Source: Robiginitalea marina
GTDB lineage: Bacteria > Bacteroidota > Bacteroidia > Flavobacteriales > Flavobacteriaceae
Assembly (NCBI RefSeq): GCF_024006985.1
Contig: NZ_JAMXIB010000007.1
Coordinates: forward strand, 1 to 64,000
Direction of reading: 5' to 3'
Length of the DNA stretch: 64,000 bases
Program-made: the position numbers and the translations under genes
Shown here: positions 40,387-48,231 of the stretch, piece after piece
Numbering within the stretch: position 1 is the stretch's first letter
Layout: each line of letters opens with the position of its first letter
The notes under the pieces: model-generated
Seen by the model: the letters and a program-made list of their open reading frames with translations, nothing else
Databases searched by the model: none
What the model was told of the DNA's origin: nothing

Positions 40387-41247
40387 TCAGAAGAACATCG
40401 TCTGCAGGTTTCGCTCATTGAAACTCAGCAGGGGCAACCGACTGCTGGAGGCCATTTTTTTGACCAGGTCCCCATGGAAAATTTTCTTGGCCGCCCCTTT
40501 TTCCATTCGGTCCAGCATGGCGATCATCCCGGCATGCCTGTTTTTGGAGTAATCCTTCAGGGAGTGGATGATGTTGTCGGATTCCAGTACCTCGTAATGG
40601 ATTTTGTCGTAGTCGATTTTCTGGGCCACCATTTCCCTGAACCACTCCATCTGCGACTGTCCGGCGTATTCCTTGTCCATGGTCACGTGTACCACCCTGA
40701 TGTGGGCATCCCACAGGCGGGCCAGGGCCACTACCTTTTCAAGGGCCCTTAAATCTTCCACCTCAAAATCGGTGGCATAGACCAGGTCGGTTACTTTCTC
40801 GAACCGATGGTCAGCGGGCACGGTCAGTACCGGGCAGGGGGCTTTGTCGATCAGCTTTTTTGCGGTACTGCCCATCACCAGTTCCCTCAGGAGGCTCTCC
40901 CCCCGCATCCCCACGACGATTAACCTGACATGCCAGTCGGTAGCTTTGGAGATAATCCCCGAAAGCACCGACATGTTTTCCACAGGTTCGAAAATGACTT
41001 CCCCGGGCTGCTCCATCTCCCCGGCATATTCCTCATAGAATTCGACGAGGCGGGTGCGTTCGTGCCGCGAAGTGTCTTTGCGCAGGTCCGGGAACGGGGT
41101 CTGGAGCTGGGTGCCCAATATGGTTGGAAGGTCATAGACATGGGTAATTACCAGCCGCATTCCCAGCATGTTACTCAGGGTATTGGCGTAACGCATGGCG
41201 CTAACAGAAGCCATGGAATAATCGGTTGCATAGAGTATTGATTTCAT
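40387..41247 (-). CDS. universal stress protein, tandem UspA domains
   Basis: 286 residues. First domain MKSILYATDYSMASVSAMRYA with the ATP-loop VGMRGESLLRELVMGSTAKKL; second domain DLVYATDFEVEDLRALEK with a degenerate loop. Its own operator TGATTTGGATCA lies 68 nt upstream of the ATG, with the TATCTTTA -7 box at the standard spacing. It is divergent from pta. Confidence 0.88.
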   Translation of the reverse strand: MKSILYATDYSMASVSAMRYANTLSNMLGMRLVITHVYDLPTILGTQLQTPFPDLRKDTSRHERTRLVEFYEEYAGEMEQPGEVIFEPVENMSVLSGIISKATDWHVRLIVVGMRGESLLRELVMGSTAKKLIDKAPCPVLTVPADHRFEKVTDLVYATDFEVEDLRALEKVVALARLWDAHIRVVHVTMDKEYAGQSQMEWFREMVAQKIDYDKIHYEVLESDNIIHSLKDYSKNRHAGMIAMLDRMEKGAAKKIFHGDLVKKMASSSRLPLLSFNERNLQTMFF

Positions 41248-41283
41248 CTGGGTTAATTTTGAGATAGTTTCAATCGAATGCCA

Positions 41284-41326
41284 TAAAGATATCCCCGGAA
41301 AGCGCGGCGGGAAATGATTTGGATCA
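41284..41326 (-). promoter_or_regulatory. operator TGATTTGGATCA plus -7 box TATCTTTA
   Basis: Palindrome at 41315-41326; -7 box at 41291-41284, distance 29.5 bp. Drives the third universal stress gene. Confidence 0.7.
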
Positions 41327-41413
41327 GTCTTCCCTGGCAGCCTGGCGGGTGTTCCGGGCAGATTTTATCAGGATTTTCTCGCCCTTCACGGGGCCTTTGA
41401 CCGGTGAAACCCC

Positions 41414-41421
41414 TAACTTTG
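41414..41421 (+). promoter_or_regulatory. -7 box TAACTTTG ahead of pta
   Basis: Perfect TAnnTTTG, 29 nt before the pta ATG. No TGA-N6-TCA site lies at the regulon spacing, so pta-ackA seems to have an ordinary promoter. Confidence 0.5.
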
Positions 41422-41450
41422 CCACTTGCGGAAAATGAATCCTTTCTTCG

Positions 41451-43544
41451 ATGAATAAAGCCATATATATCGCCACCATAGAAGCGAACAGCGGGAAGTC
41501 AATCGTTTCCCTGGGCCTTATGCACCTCCTGCTGGGCAGGATGGCCCGCGTTGGGTATTTCAGGCCGATTATCAATGATTATCCCGAAGGCCAGAAGGAC
41601 AACCATATCCAAACCATCCTGTCGTACTTCAATATCCCCATGGAATACGAAGAGGCCTATGCCTGTACCCGTAGCGAAGTGGTTCTCAAGAGCAGCCGCG
41701 ACCAGGAAGACGAGCTCCTGGATACGATTATCGGGAAATACAAGGCCATAGAAAGCCGGTTCGATTTTGTGCTGGTGGAAGGGACTGATTTTGTGGGCGA
41801 AGGCGCCATTATCGAATGGGATGTAAATGTGTTGATGGCCAAGAACCTCGGCATCCCCACCCTGATTATTTCCAGCGGGGTGGGCAAAACGCTGGAGGAA
41901 CTGGTCAACAGCCTGGCTTTGGCCGTTGACTCCTTCAAGGACAAGGGCGTGGAGGTACTGATGGCGGTCGCCAACAAGGTACAGCCTGAAAACCGGGCCC
42001 TGATCCTCGAGCGCCTGGGCGAAGAACTTCCCGGGGGGGTGTTGCTGGGCGCCATACCCCTGAACCCTGTCCTGTCCAACCCGAGCATCCGGGAGATCGT
42101 TGCCGCGGTGGAGGGCAAGGTTCTTTTCGGGAAAGAGCACCTCGATAACCAGGCCGGGCACTTTGGGGTAGGGGCCATGCAACTGCGCAATTACCTGAAC
42201 CACATGGGGCAGGATACCCTGGTGATTACCCCGGGCGACCGGGCCGACATTATCCTTGGGGCCCTGCAGGCCCATGTGTCCACGAACTATCCGTCCGTTT
42301 CCGGGATTGTCCTTACCGGCGGGCTCCTCCCGGAAGATACGATTATCCGCCTCATCGAGGGCCTCTCCGAGGTGGTTCCCATCATTTCCGTGGAAGGCGG
42401 CACCTTTTCGGTCACCAACCAGATCGGGGCGGTAAGGCCTCAGATCTATGCCGAAAACAGCCAGAAGATAGACGTGTCTATAAAGGATTTTGCGCGGTTT
42501 GTGGAAGAAGATGCCCTGGCCGACCGGCTGGTTACTTTCCGGGCAGAAGGCATCACCCCCAGGATGTTCCAGTACAACCTGCTCAAAAAGGCACAGGCAG
42601 ACCAAAAACACATTGTCCTGCCCGAGGGCACCGATGAGCGGATCCTCAGGGCCTGCCGCGACCTGGTCCACTCCAGGGCTGCCCGGGTCACCCTTTTGGG
42701 CAACCCCGAGGAGATACGACAGAAGGTGGCCCTCCTGGGGCTGGACCTCGACCTTGGGCAGGTACAGGTGCTCAACCCTGCACATTCCCCCCGGTTTGAG
42801 GAGTATGCCCAGACCCTTTACGAACTGCGTAAACACAAGAACATGAGCCCGGCCACCGCCAGGGACCTCATGGAAGACGTTTCCTATTTCGGGACCATGA
42901 TGGTGTACAAAGGCCATGCCGATGGCATGGTTTCCGGGGCAACCCATACCACCCAACACACCATCAGGCCGGCCCTGCAATTTGTCAAGACCCGGCCGGG
43001 GGTTTCCCTGGTTTCCTCGGTCTTCTTTATGCTGCTCCCCGACCGGGTAGTGGTTTTCGGGGATTGCGCCATCAACCCCAACCCCACGGCCGCGGAACTG
43101 GCCGAGATTGCCATCTCGTCGGCCGATACCACTATGGCTTTCGGGCTGGAAGCGCGTATTGCCATGCTTTCCTATTCCTCGGGAAGTTCCGGTCAGGGTG
43201 CAGACGTCGACCGGGTAAGGGAAGCCACCCGCCTGGTCCGCGAAAAACGCCCCGACCTGAAAATCGAGGGGCCTATCCAGTACGACGCGGCCGTGGACCT
43301 GAAAGTAGGGCGCAGCAAGCTGCCCGACTCCGAGGTTGCCGGACGGGCCACGGTTTTTGTCTTCCCTGACCTGAACACGGGGAACAACACCTACAAGGCT
43401 GTACAGCGGGAAACGGGCGCCCTGGCGATTGGCCCGGTACTGCAGGGGTTGAACAAACCGGTTAACGACCTGAGCCGGGGATGCACCGAAGAGGATATTT
43501 ACAATACCGTGGTGATTACCGCTATCCAGGCCCAGGGACTTTAG
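41451..43544 (+). CDS. pta: phosphate acetyltransferase (long form)
   Basis: 697 residues, the long Pta architecture: an N-terminal P-loop/DRTGG regulatory part (IYIATIEANSGKSIVSLGL to about 370) and the C-terminal phosphotransacetylase domain (about 375-697, IVLPEGTDERILRACRDLV, MMVYKGHADGMVSGATHTT, YSSGSSGQGADVDRV). It converts acetyl-CoA and phosphate to acetyl phosphate. ackA follows 29 nt later, giving the acetate pathway that yields ATP when respiration is limited. A 686-codon antisense open frame over the gene is a codon-bias shadow. Confidence 0.93.
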   Translation: MNKAIYIATIEANSGKSIVSLGLMHLLLGRMARVGYFRPIINDYPEGQKDNHIQTILSYFNIPMEYEEAYACTRSEVVLKSSRDQEDELLDTIIGKYKAIESRFDFVLVEGTDFVGEGAIIEWDVNVLMAKNLGIPTLIISSGVGKTLEELVNSLALAVDSFKDKGVEVLMAVANKVQPENRALILERLGEELPGGVLLGAIPLNPVLSNPSIREIVAAVEGKVLFGKEHLDNQAGHFGVGAMQLRNYLNHMGQDTLVITPGDRADIILGALQAHVSTNYPSVSGIVLTGGLLPEDTIIRLIEGLSEVVPIISVEGGTFSVTNQIGAVRPQIYAENSQKIDVSIKDFARFVEEDALADRLVTFRAEGITPRMFQYNLLKKAQADQKHIVLPEGTDERILRACRDLVHSRAARVTLLGNPEEIRQKVALLGLDLDLGQVQVLNPAHSPRFEEYAQTLYELRKHKNMSPATARDLMEDVSYFGTMMVYKGHADGMVSGATHTTQHTIRPALQFVKTRPGVSLVSSVFFMLLPDRVVVFGDCAINPNPTAAELAEIAISSADTTMAFGLEARIAMLSYSSGSSGQGADVDRVREATRLVREKRPDLKIEGPIQYDAAVDLKVGRSKLPDSEVAGRATVFVFPDLNTGNNTYKAVQRETGALAIGPVLQGLNKPVNDLSRGCTEEDIYNTVVITAIQAQGL

Positions 43545-43573
43545 GCGGTACCCAGGCAATTAACAAAGAGCTC

Positions 43574-44773
43574 ATGCAAACCCAGATCCTCGTTTTGAAT
43601 TCGGGAAGTTCCTCCCTGAAATTCCAGTTGCTCAACATGCCCGATGAAGCCTCGGTATGCCATGGAATAGCCGAGCGGATCGGCACCGGCGGTACCCTGC
43701 TCAAATTCAATTCCCCTGAAGGGGCCTGGCAGGAGGAACTGGGGGATGCGGGCCATCGGGAAGCCCTGCAGCGCATTGCCCAAGCCCTGGGGGAATTGCA
43801 GCCCGGCACCCTTGATGGGGCCAATGGGATTGCCGCCATTGGGCATCGCGTGGTGCACGGGGGTACCCGGTTTTCAGGTACCGTGGCCGCAGATGCGGAG
43901 GTCCTGGAGCAGATCCGCGAACTCTCCGACCTGGCCCCCCTGCACAACCCGCACAACCTGGAAGGGATCCTCCTGTCGGAAGCCTTTTTCCCCGAAGCCC
44001 TTCAGGTTGCCGTTTTCGATACGGCCTTTCACCGGACCATCCCCCTGAAGGCCCGGAAATACGCCCTGCCCGAAAACCTTTACAGACAGCACGGCATACA
44101 GGTGTACGGGTTCCACGGAACCAGCCACAAGTATGTGCACAGCCTGGTGGCTCCCCTGCTTCCGGAAGGCGCCAAGGTGGTAAGCCTCCACCTGGGCAAC
44201 GGATGTAGCGCCACGGCGATCAGGGGAGGGCAGAGTATCGACCACAGCCTGGGCTTTACCCCTTCCAATGGCCTTATCATGGGGTCCCGGAGCGGCGATA
44301 TCGACCATGGGATAATCTTCTACCTGGTAGAGGAACTGGGGTATTCCCTCGAAGATGTCAAGAAACTGTTGAACAGGGAGAGCGGCCTGCTCGGCCTAAC
44401 CGGTTTCAGCGACTTCCGCGATATCCAACAGGGGGCAGCCCAGGGCGATGAGGCCTGCAGGCTGGCCCTTGAGATGGCTGCTTACCGGATCAAAAAATAC
44501 ATAGGGGCCTACGCGGCTGCGATGAACGGGTTGGATGCCGTCCTGTTTACCGCAGGGATTGGGGAACATTCCTCTGTGCTCCGCGAAGCGGTCTGTCGCG
44601 ACCTCGACTTTCTGGGGGTTCGCCTCGACCTGCAGAAGAACGGGGAATCCGGTGGGCGGGTACATCCCATCCACGCCGCAGATTCCCGGGTACGGGTGTT
44701 CGTGGTCCGCACCGATGAGGAGTTGGCCATCGCCAGGGAGGCACTTCGGCTGTGGAGGGAGCGCCGGGGATGA
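43574..44773 (+). CDS. ackA: acetate kinase
   Basis: 399 residues from ATG 43574 (MQTQILVLNSGSSSLKFQLL). Family motifs: GHRVVHGGTRF, FDTAFHRTIP, GFHGTSHKYV, HLGNGCSATAI, FTAGIGEHS. It transfers phosphate from acetyl phosphate to ADP. Second gene of the pta-ackA pair. The pair sits inside a block of universal stress, class II RNR and other low-oxygen-type genes. Confidence 0.94.
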   Translation: MQTQILVLNSGSSSLKFQLLNMPDEASVCHGIAERIGTGGTLLKFNSPEGAWQEELGDAGHREALQRIAQALGELQPGTLDGANGIAAIGHRVVHGGTRFSGTVAADAEVLEQIRELSDLAPLHNPHNLEGILLSEAFFPEALQVAVFDTAFHRTIPLKARKYALPENLYRQHGIQVYGFHGTSHKYVHSLVAPLLPEGAKVVSLHLGNGCSATAIRGGQSIDHSLGFTPSNGLIMGSRSGDIDHGIIFYLVEELGYSLEDVKKLLNRESGLLGLTGFSDFRDIQQGAAQGDEACRLALEMAAYRIKKYIGAYAAAMNGLDAVLFTAGIGEHSSVLREAVCRDLDFLGVRLDLQKNGESGGRVHPIHAADSRVRVFVVRTDEELAIAREALRLWRERRG

Positions 44774-44805
44774 CCTGCAGGCCCTCGCCTAAGCGAGTTG
44801 CCGGC

Positions 44806-45216
44806 TTATGCCCAATTTCTGGCATAGCCGAAAACCATTAGCTTGAATTTTCGGAAGTCCCGGGTAAAGACTTCTATCTTTTTGCCCAGTTCCTGATGTT
44901 GATCCCGGTAGGTGCTGTCGGCAACGCCTTCCACTCCTTGTTCTATTTTGCTCAGCAAGCGTTCATGTTCCATGATTTCATCGGCCAGGTACTCGTAAAG
45001 CATTTCGTGGAGCCGGTCGAGGTTGCCAAGCATTTCACTGTAGTCGGCCCCTTCAAAGGTTGACTTTTCCTGCTTTCTGAGCAGGGAGGCAAAGAAGCGC
45101 GTTTCATCTTTCCAAAAGGCTATGGTTTCCAGCCACTGCCGGCTTTCCTTGTGCAGGCTTTCCAGGCTTTGTGGCAACAGGTAGTCGTTGGAGGTCGTTA
45201 ATTTCTTGGTGCTCAT
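44806..45216 (-). CDS. hypothetical helical protein, partner of the sigma-like gene
   Basis: 136 residues, predicted entirely helical, with many charged residues (SLHKESRQWLETIAFWKDE, LHEMLYEYLADEIMEHERLL, KKIEVFTRDFRKFKLMVFG). No family recognised. It starts 23 nt after the sigma-like gene and should be co-transcribed from the operator at 46060. A binding partner or anti-sigma-type role for the neighbour is possible but is only a guess. Confidence 0.6.
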   Translation of the reverse strand: MSTKKLTTSNDYLLPQSLESLHKESRQWLETIAFWKDETRFFASLLRKQEKSTFEGADYSEMLGNLDRLHEMLYEYLADEIMEHERLLSKIEQGVEGVADSTYRDQHQELGKKIEVFTRDFRKFKLMVFGYARNWA

Positions 45217-45239
45217 GGTTGTTTTTTTTAATAAAGGTC

Positions 45240-46001
45240 TTACAAGCGTTCCTTCAGGGAGGTCTGCAGGATTTCACGCGTGCGGTCCATGATTTCTTCC
45301 ACCCGGGCCACAGGCATTCCTTTGATCAGGGCCACGTCTTCGAGGGAGAACAGCTGTTCCGTAACCAGTTCAAAAATCGAGCGCATGGGCTGCGGCAGCC
45401 TGAAGAGGGTGGCATCGAGGTGGCCCTGGGCCCGCTCCCTGGAATCTTCCTTTTCCATAAGGGCCATCAGGTCCTCATGGGCATCGTCGAGGAAAATGTT
45501 TTTAAGCAGGTAGTGGTGGTCGCGGTAGGAAATATCATCCAACTCGTCCATCATCACCAGGTCGCCATCCCCGTCTGTGCTGAAGGCCTCGTCCATCCCT
45601 TCCCTTTCCGCTTTGGAATAATCGTCTATATTGTCGTACAGGTACGCTTCGAATTCTTCCTCCACCTCCATGTCGCTGAGGAGTTTTTCCGCCCGCTGGA
45701 AGATCCAGGAATGGAACTGGCCTTTGTCCCCCACCTCGTCGAGGTGGTCATAGACCTCCAGGATCAGTTGGTCAAAGAGGTCTTCGGGCCGGTATTTGTT
45801 ATGTGAAATCACCCCTTTGGCAAGGGCGATGCGAAGGCCCCGGGTGAGATAGCGTTTGGCGCCCTGTAGGAGCTTCAACAACAACTCATTGAAGGCTTCG
45901 CGTTTGTCTTCTTCCCTCAGCCGCTTCAGGACCGGGTAATTCTCGTTGACAAACCGGTGGAATTCGGCCTGTCTTTTGTCGTAATGCAGGGTATTTTCCA
46001 T
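45240..46001 (-). CDS. sigma-70-like transcription factor with acidic insert
   Basis: 253 residues from ATG 46001; the GTG at 46025 is too close to the predicted transcription start. The N-terminal half contains a region-2-like helix (PEDLFDQLILEVYDHLDEV, FHSWIFQRAEKLL). The C-terminal end has a region-4-like helix-turn-helix (LPQPMRSIFELVTEQLFSLE, VALIKGMPVARVEEI). Between them lies an insert of about 80 residues rich in Asp and Glu (DDYSKAEREGMDEAFSTDGD). Such divergent sigma-like proteins occur in flavobacterial stress clusters. The promoter carries a TGA-N6-TCA operator, so it may relay the stress response. Confidence 0.65.
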   Translation of the reverse strand: MENTLHYDKRQAEFHRFVNENYPVLKRLREEDKREAFNELLLKLLQGAKRYLTRGLRIALAKGVISHNKYRPEDLFDQLILEVYDHLDEVGDKGQFHSWIFQRAEKLLSDMEVEEEFEAYLYDNIDDYSKAEREGMDEAFSTDGDGDLVMMDELDDISYRDHHYLLKNIFLDDAHEDLMALMEKEDSRERAQGHLDATLFRLPQPMRSIFELVTEQLFSLEDVALIKGMPVARVEEIMDRTREILQTSLKERL

Positions 46002-46028
46002 GACGCCTTCATTTTTGGGGTTCACAGT

Positions 46029-46071
46029 ACAAGGTCATCTTTTTACCCTCCAAAAAAAATGATCTGTATCA
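46029..46071 (-). promoter_or_regulatory. operator TGATCTGTATCA with weak -7 box GACCTTGT
   Basis: Palindrome at 46060-46071. At the standard 29.5-bp distance the sequence 46036-46029 reads GACCTTGT, the weakest -7 box of the set. Faces the sigma-like gene. Confidence 0.5.
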
Positions 46072-46149
46072 GTCCTTTTCGCCCCTGGCCCGGGGGCAGG
46101 AGCGGCCTTGCCGGAGAAATGCCGTAGGGCCCTAAAAACCCCGCGTAAA

Positions 46150-46192
46150 TGACGCAGGTCATTTCCCTCCCGGAATGGAATTCCTAGTTTAG
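46150..46192 (+). promoter_or_regulatory. operator TGACGCAGGTCA plus -7 box TAGTTTAG
   Basis: Palindrome at 46150-46161; -7 box at 46185-46192, distance 29.5 bp. Drives the YtxH operon; back to back with the operator of the sigma-like gene. Confidence 0.6.
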
Positions 46193-46231
46193 GGGTCTTA
46201 AAGGAATAGTAATTTTTAAAACCCAATAGCC

Positions 46232-46561
46232 ATGAGAACAGATAGTGGAACCATTATGCTGGCCCTGTTGACAGGAGCAGCTATCGGAGCCGGGGTAGGA
46301 ATCCTCTATGCCCCGGACAAAGGGTCCAAAACCCGGAAAAAAATCAAAAACAAAGTAGAGGAGACCAGCCATGACCTGGCTGAACGCCTTACCCACGCCA
46401 AGGACGAACTTACCCGTTCCGCAAGGGAAAAAAGGGATGAGTTCGAGCACAAGCTGGAAGATACCCTGAGCACGATGAGCTACAAGGCCGATGATATCAT
46501 CGCCGGCCTGGAACATAAGCTGGAAGACCTTCGCAAGAAGAACGCCCAGTTTCAGAAGTAA
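46232..46561 (+). CDS. YtxH-like stress protein
   Basis: 109 residues: a short hydrophobic N-terminal segment (IMLALLTGAAIGAGVGILYA, about 7-26) with the PDKGSKTRKKIKNKVEE motif of YtxH/general stress proteins, then a charged amphipathic helix to the end. First gene of a three-gene operon (next genes 5 and 4 nt away) with a TGA-N6-TCA operator. Probably membrane-associated; function unknown. Confidence 0.78.
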   Translation: MRTDSGTIMLALLTGAAIGAGVGILYAPDKGSKTRKKIKNKVEETSHDLAERLTHAKDELTRSAREKRDEFEHKLEDTLSTMSYKADDIIAGLEHKLEDLRKKNAQFQK

Positions 46562-46566
46562 GTTCC

Positions 46567-46917
46567 ATGCAAGCCCCGGTCGTACAAGATGAGTTTGTAA
46601 AAGCTGCGGGGGAGGTTCAGAACTATGTGGAATCCAGTACGGATTACCTCAGGTTGAGGATGTTCAAAACCCTTATGCGCCTGGTAACTTCACTTGCGAA
46701 GTCACTGGTGATGGGGGTTTTGGCATTGCTGACCCTACTGTTCCTCTCCCTGGCAGCTTCCCTTTCCCTGGGTGAAAAACTGGGCGATTACCCCCAGGGT
46801 TTTCTCTGGGTAGGGGGCTTTTACCTGTTGGTGGCAGCTATGGCCTTCCTGTTGCGCCACCGCCTGGAAAGGACGGTACTCCGCCATTTTTCGGATTTGT
46901 ATTTTGATGAATTGTAA
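46567..46917 (+). CDS. two-helix membrane protein (holin-superfamily-like)
   Basis: 116 residues with two membrane helices (about 43-66 and 76-96) separated by a short loop (GEKLGDYPQGFLW), preceded by an amphipathic N-terminus (VQNYVESSTDYLRLRMFKT). It resembles the small phage-holin-superfamily proteins that follow YtxH genes in Bacteroidetes. Despite that name there is no phage context; it is the middle gene of a stress operon. Confidence 0.65.
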   Translation: MQAPVVQDEFVKAAGEVQNYVESSTDYLRLRMFKTLMRLVTSLAKSLVMGVLALLTLLFLSLAASLSLGEKLGDYPQGFLWVGGFYLLVAAMAFLLRHRLERTVLRHFSDLYFDEL

Positions 46918-46921
46918 TCGC

Positions 46922-47164
46922 ATGAAAAGGAAGTTTTCCTCTTTCGAAGAGATCGACGCGCAACTGGAGCTGCTCCGGGTGCAGCGGCAACTCAGTATGA
47001 ACCGCTTAAGGCTTCAACTGAGGGAAAGCCCGGTGCAGATCGCGAGCAGCCTCTGGACGCAGGCCGTAAAGCCAGCCCTTACCAACGCGGCCATCGGCTG
47101 GCTCTTGCGACGCCTCAGGGGCATGCGCCAGAAATTGCGGCCTGAGCTGCCCCCGGCGGCTTAG
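46922..47164 (+). CDS. small protein, DUF6327-like
   Basis: 80 residues from ATG 46922 (MKRKFSSFEEIDAQLELLRV). The SSFEEID start followed by a long basic helix and a hydrophobic C-terminal segment (TNAAIGWLLRRL) resembles the DUF6327 family, usually the third gene behind YtxH and a holin-like gene. It overlaps the stop of the convergent response regulator gene by 4 bp. Function unknown. Confidence 0.6.
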   Translation: MKRKFSSFEEIDAQLELLRVQRQLSMNRLRLQLRESPVQIASSLWTQAVKPALTNAAIGWLLRRLRGMRQKLRPELPPAA

Positions 47165-48231
47165 CCGAAAGCAGCGATTTGTTCCAGCCGTTTGCGATCG
47201 AGGATGAGAATCCGGCGCGATTTCCCCATTCCAATGACCCCTTCTTCCTTGAGTTCCGAGAGCGTCCGGATCGCGGTTTCCGTAGCTGTGCCGACCATGC
47301 CCGCCAGATCTTCGCGGGCAATATCGATGCCTTCTTTTGTTTCGTTTTGAATCAGGCCAGCCCTTTGTAATTTGAGCAGGGCCCTGGCCAGCCGCTGCCT
47401 GACCGGCGAATAGGCCAGGTTCACCAGCTGCTGCTGGGCGTCGATCAGGTCGCTGGAAATCAACTCGATGAACTTCTGAGAAACTTCCCGGTTCTCCTCC
47501 AGCAGGTGTACGAAGTCTGCCTTGGGGATGCTGTAGATTTCGGAGGGTTCGATGATGGTGGCGGTCTCCAGGTAGGTGTTGTTGGGGTTCAGCATCGACA
47601 ATTGCCCGACGAATTCCCCTTCCTGGCAGATCCCGGTGACCAGTTCCTTGCCCCCTTCGGTGGATTTGTAGGTCTTTACCAGCCCGCTTTTGAGGAAAAA
47701 GAGGTGGTGGGCGGCATTGCCTTCCATAAACAGGATTTCCCGGGGCTTGTAGTTTTTGGAGTAGTAGGTTTTTTCAATGGCTTCCCGGTTGAGGTAGGCC
47801 GAGGCCTCCTGCAAGAATTCATTGATCCCCCGCAGGTCCCTGCTGAATTCCCTCTGGAAGAATTCGTGCTTTTTGAGGCGTGTGGAGACAGCTTCCAGCA
47901 GTTCATGTTCTTCGAAGGGTTTGGTCAGGTAGTCGTCTGCCCCGAGGTTCATGCCTTTCCGCACATCGGTCCGGTCCGCTTTCGCCGAAAGGAAGATAAA
48001 GGGGATTTTGGCGGTCCGTTCTTCCCGCTGAAGGGTTTCCAGTACCTGGTATCCGTCGATACCCGGCATCATGATATCGCAGATAATCAGGTCCGGGGCC
48101 AGGTTTCTGGCCTTTTCAATCCCGGACGCCCCGTCGGGGCTGGTTACAACCTGGTAGTGCGCCAGTTCCAGCAAATCAGCGGTGTTTTCGCGTACGTCCT
48201 GGTTGTCTTCAATGATCAGAATTTTCTTCAT
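47161..48231 (-). CDS. response regulator: receiver fused to Crp/Fnr-type DNA-binding protein
   Basis: 356 residues. Receiver domain 1-122 with phospho-acceptor D52 (LIICDIMMPG), acidic D9 and Lys of DDYLTKPF; a cyclic-nucleotide-binding fold about 150-240 (PREILFMEGNAAHHLFFLKS); and a Crp-type winged helix about 260-350. The recognition helix TATETAIRTLSEL keeps Glu (318) and Arg (322) at the positions that read TGA in Crp and Fnr sites. Its start overlaps the histidine kinase gene by 23 bp, so phosphorylation by that kinase is likely. It is the natural candidate to bind the 13 TGA-N6-TCA sites described here, including the one before its own operon. Whether it binds cAMP is open. Confidence 0.88.
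   Translation of the reverse strand: MKKILIIEDNQDVRENTADLLELAHYQVVTSPDGASGIEKARNLAPDLIICDIMMPGIDGYQVLETLQREERTAKIPFIFLSAKADRTDVRKGMNLGADDYLTKPFEEHELLEAVSTRLKKHEFFQREFSRDLRGINEFLQEASAYLNREAIEKTYYSKNYKPREILFMEGNAAHHLFFLKSGLVKTYKSTEGGKELVTGICQEGEFVGQLSMLNPNNTYLETATIIEPSEIYSIPKADFVHLLEENREVSQKFIELISSDLIDAQQQLVNLAYSPVRQRLARALLKLQRAGLIQNETKEGIDIAREDLAGMVGTATETAIRTLSELKEEGVIGMGKSRRILILDRKRLEQIAAFG

Noticed and set aside
41499-43559. 686-codon open frame antisense to pta
   Set aside because: Fully overlaps pta, which has complete family motifs; long antisense frames are common in G+C-rich coding DNA.
46567-46917. Phage holin and hence a prophage
   Set aside because: The small two-helix protein sits in a YtxH stress operon with no phage gene in the window.
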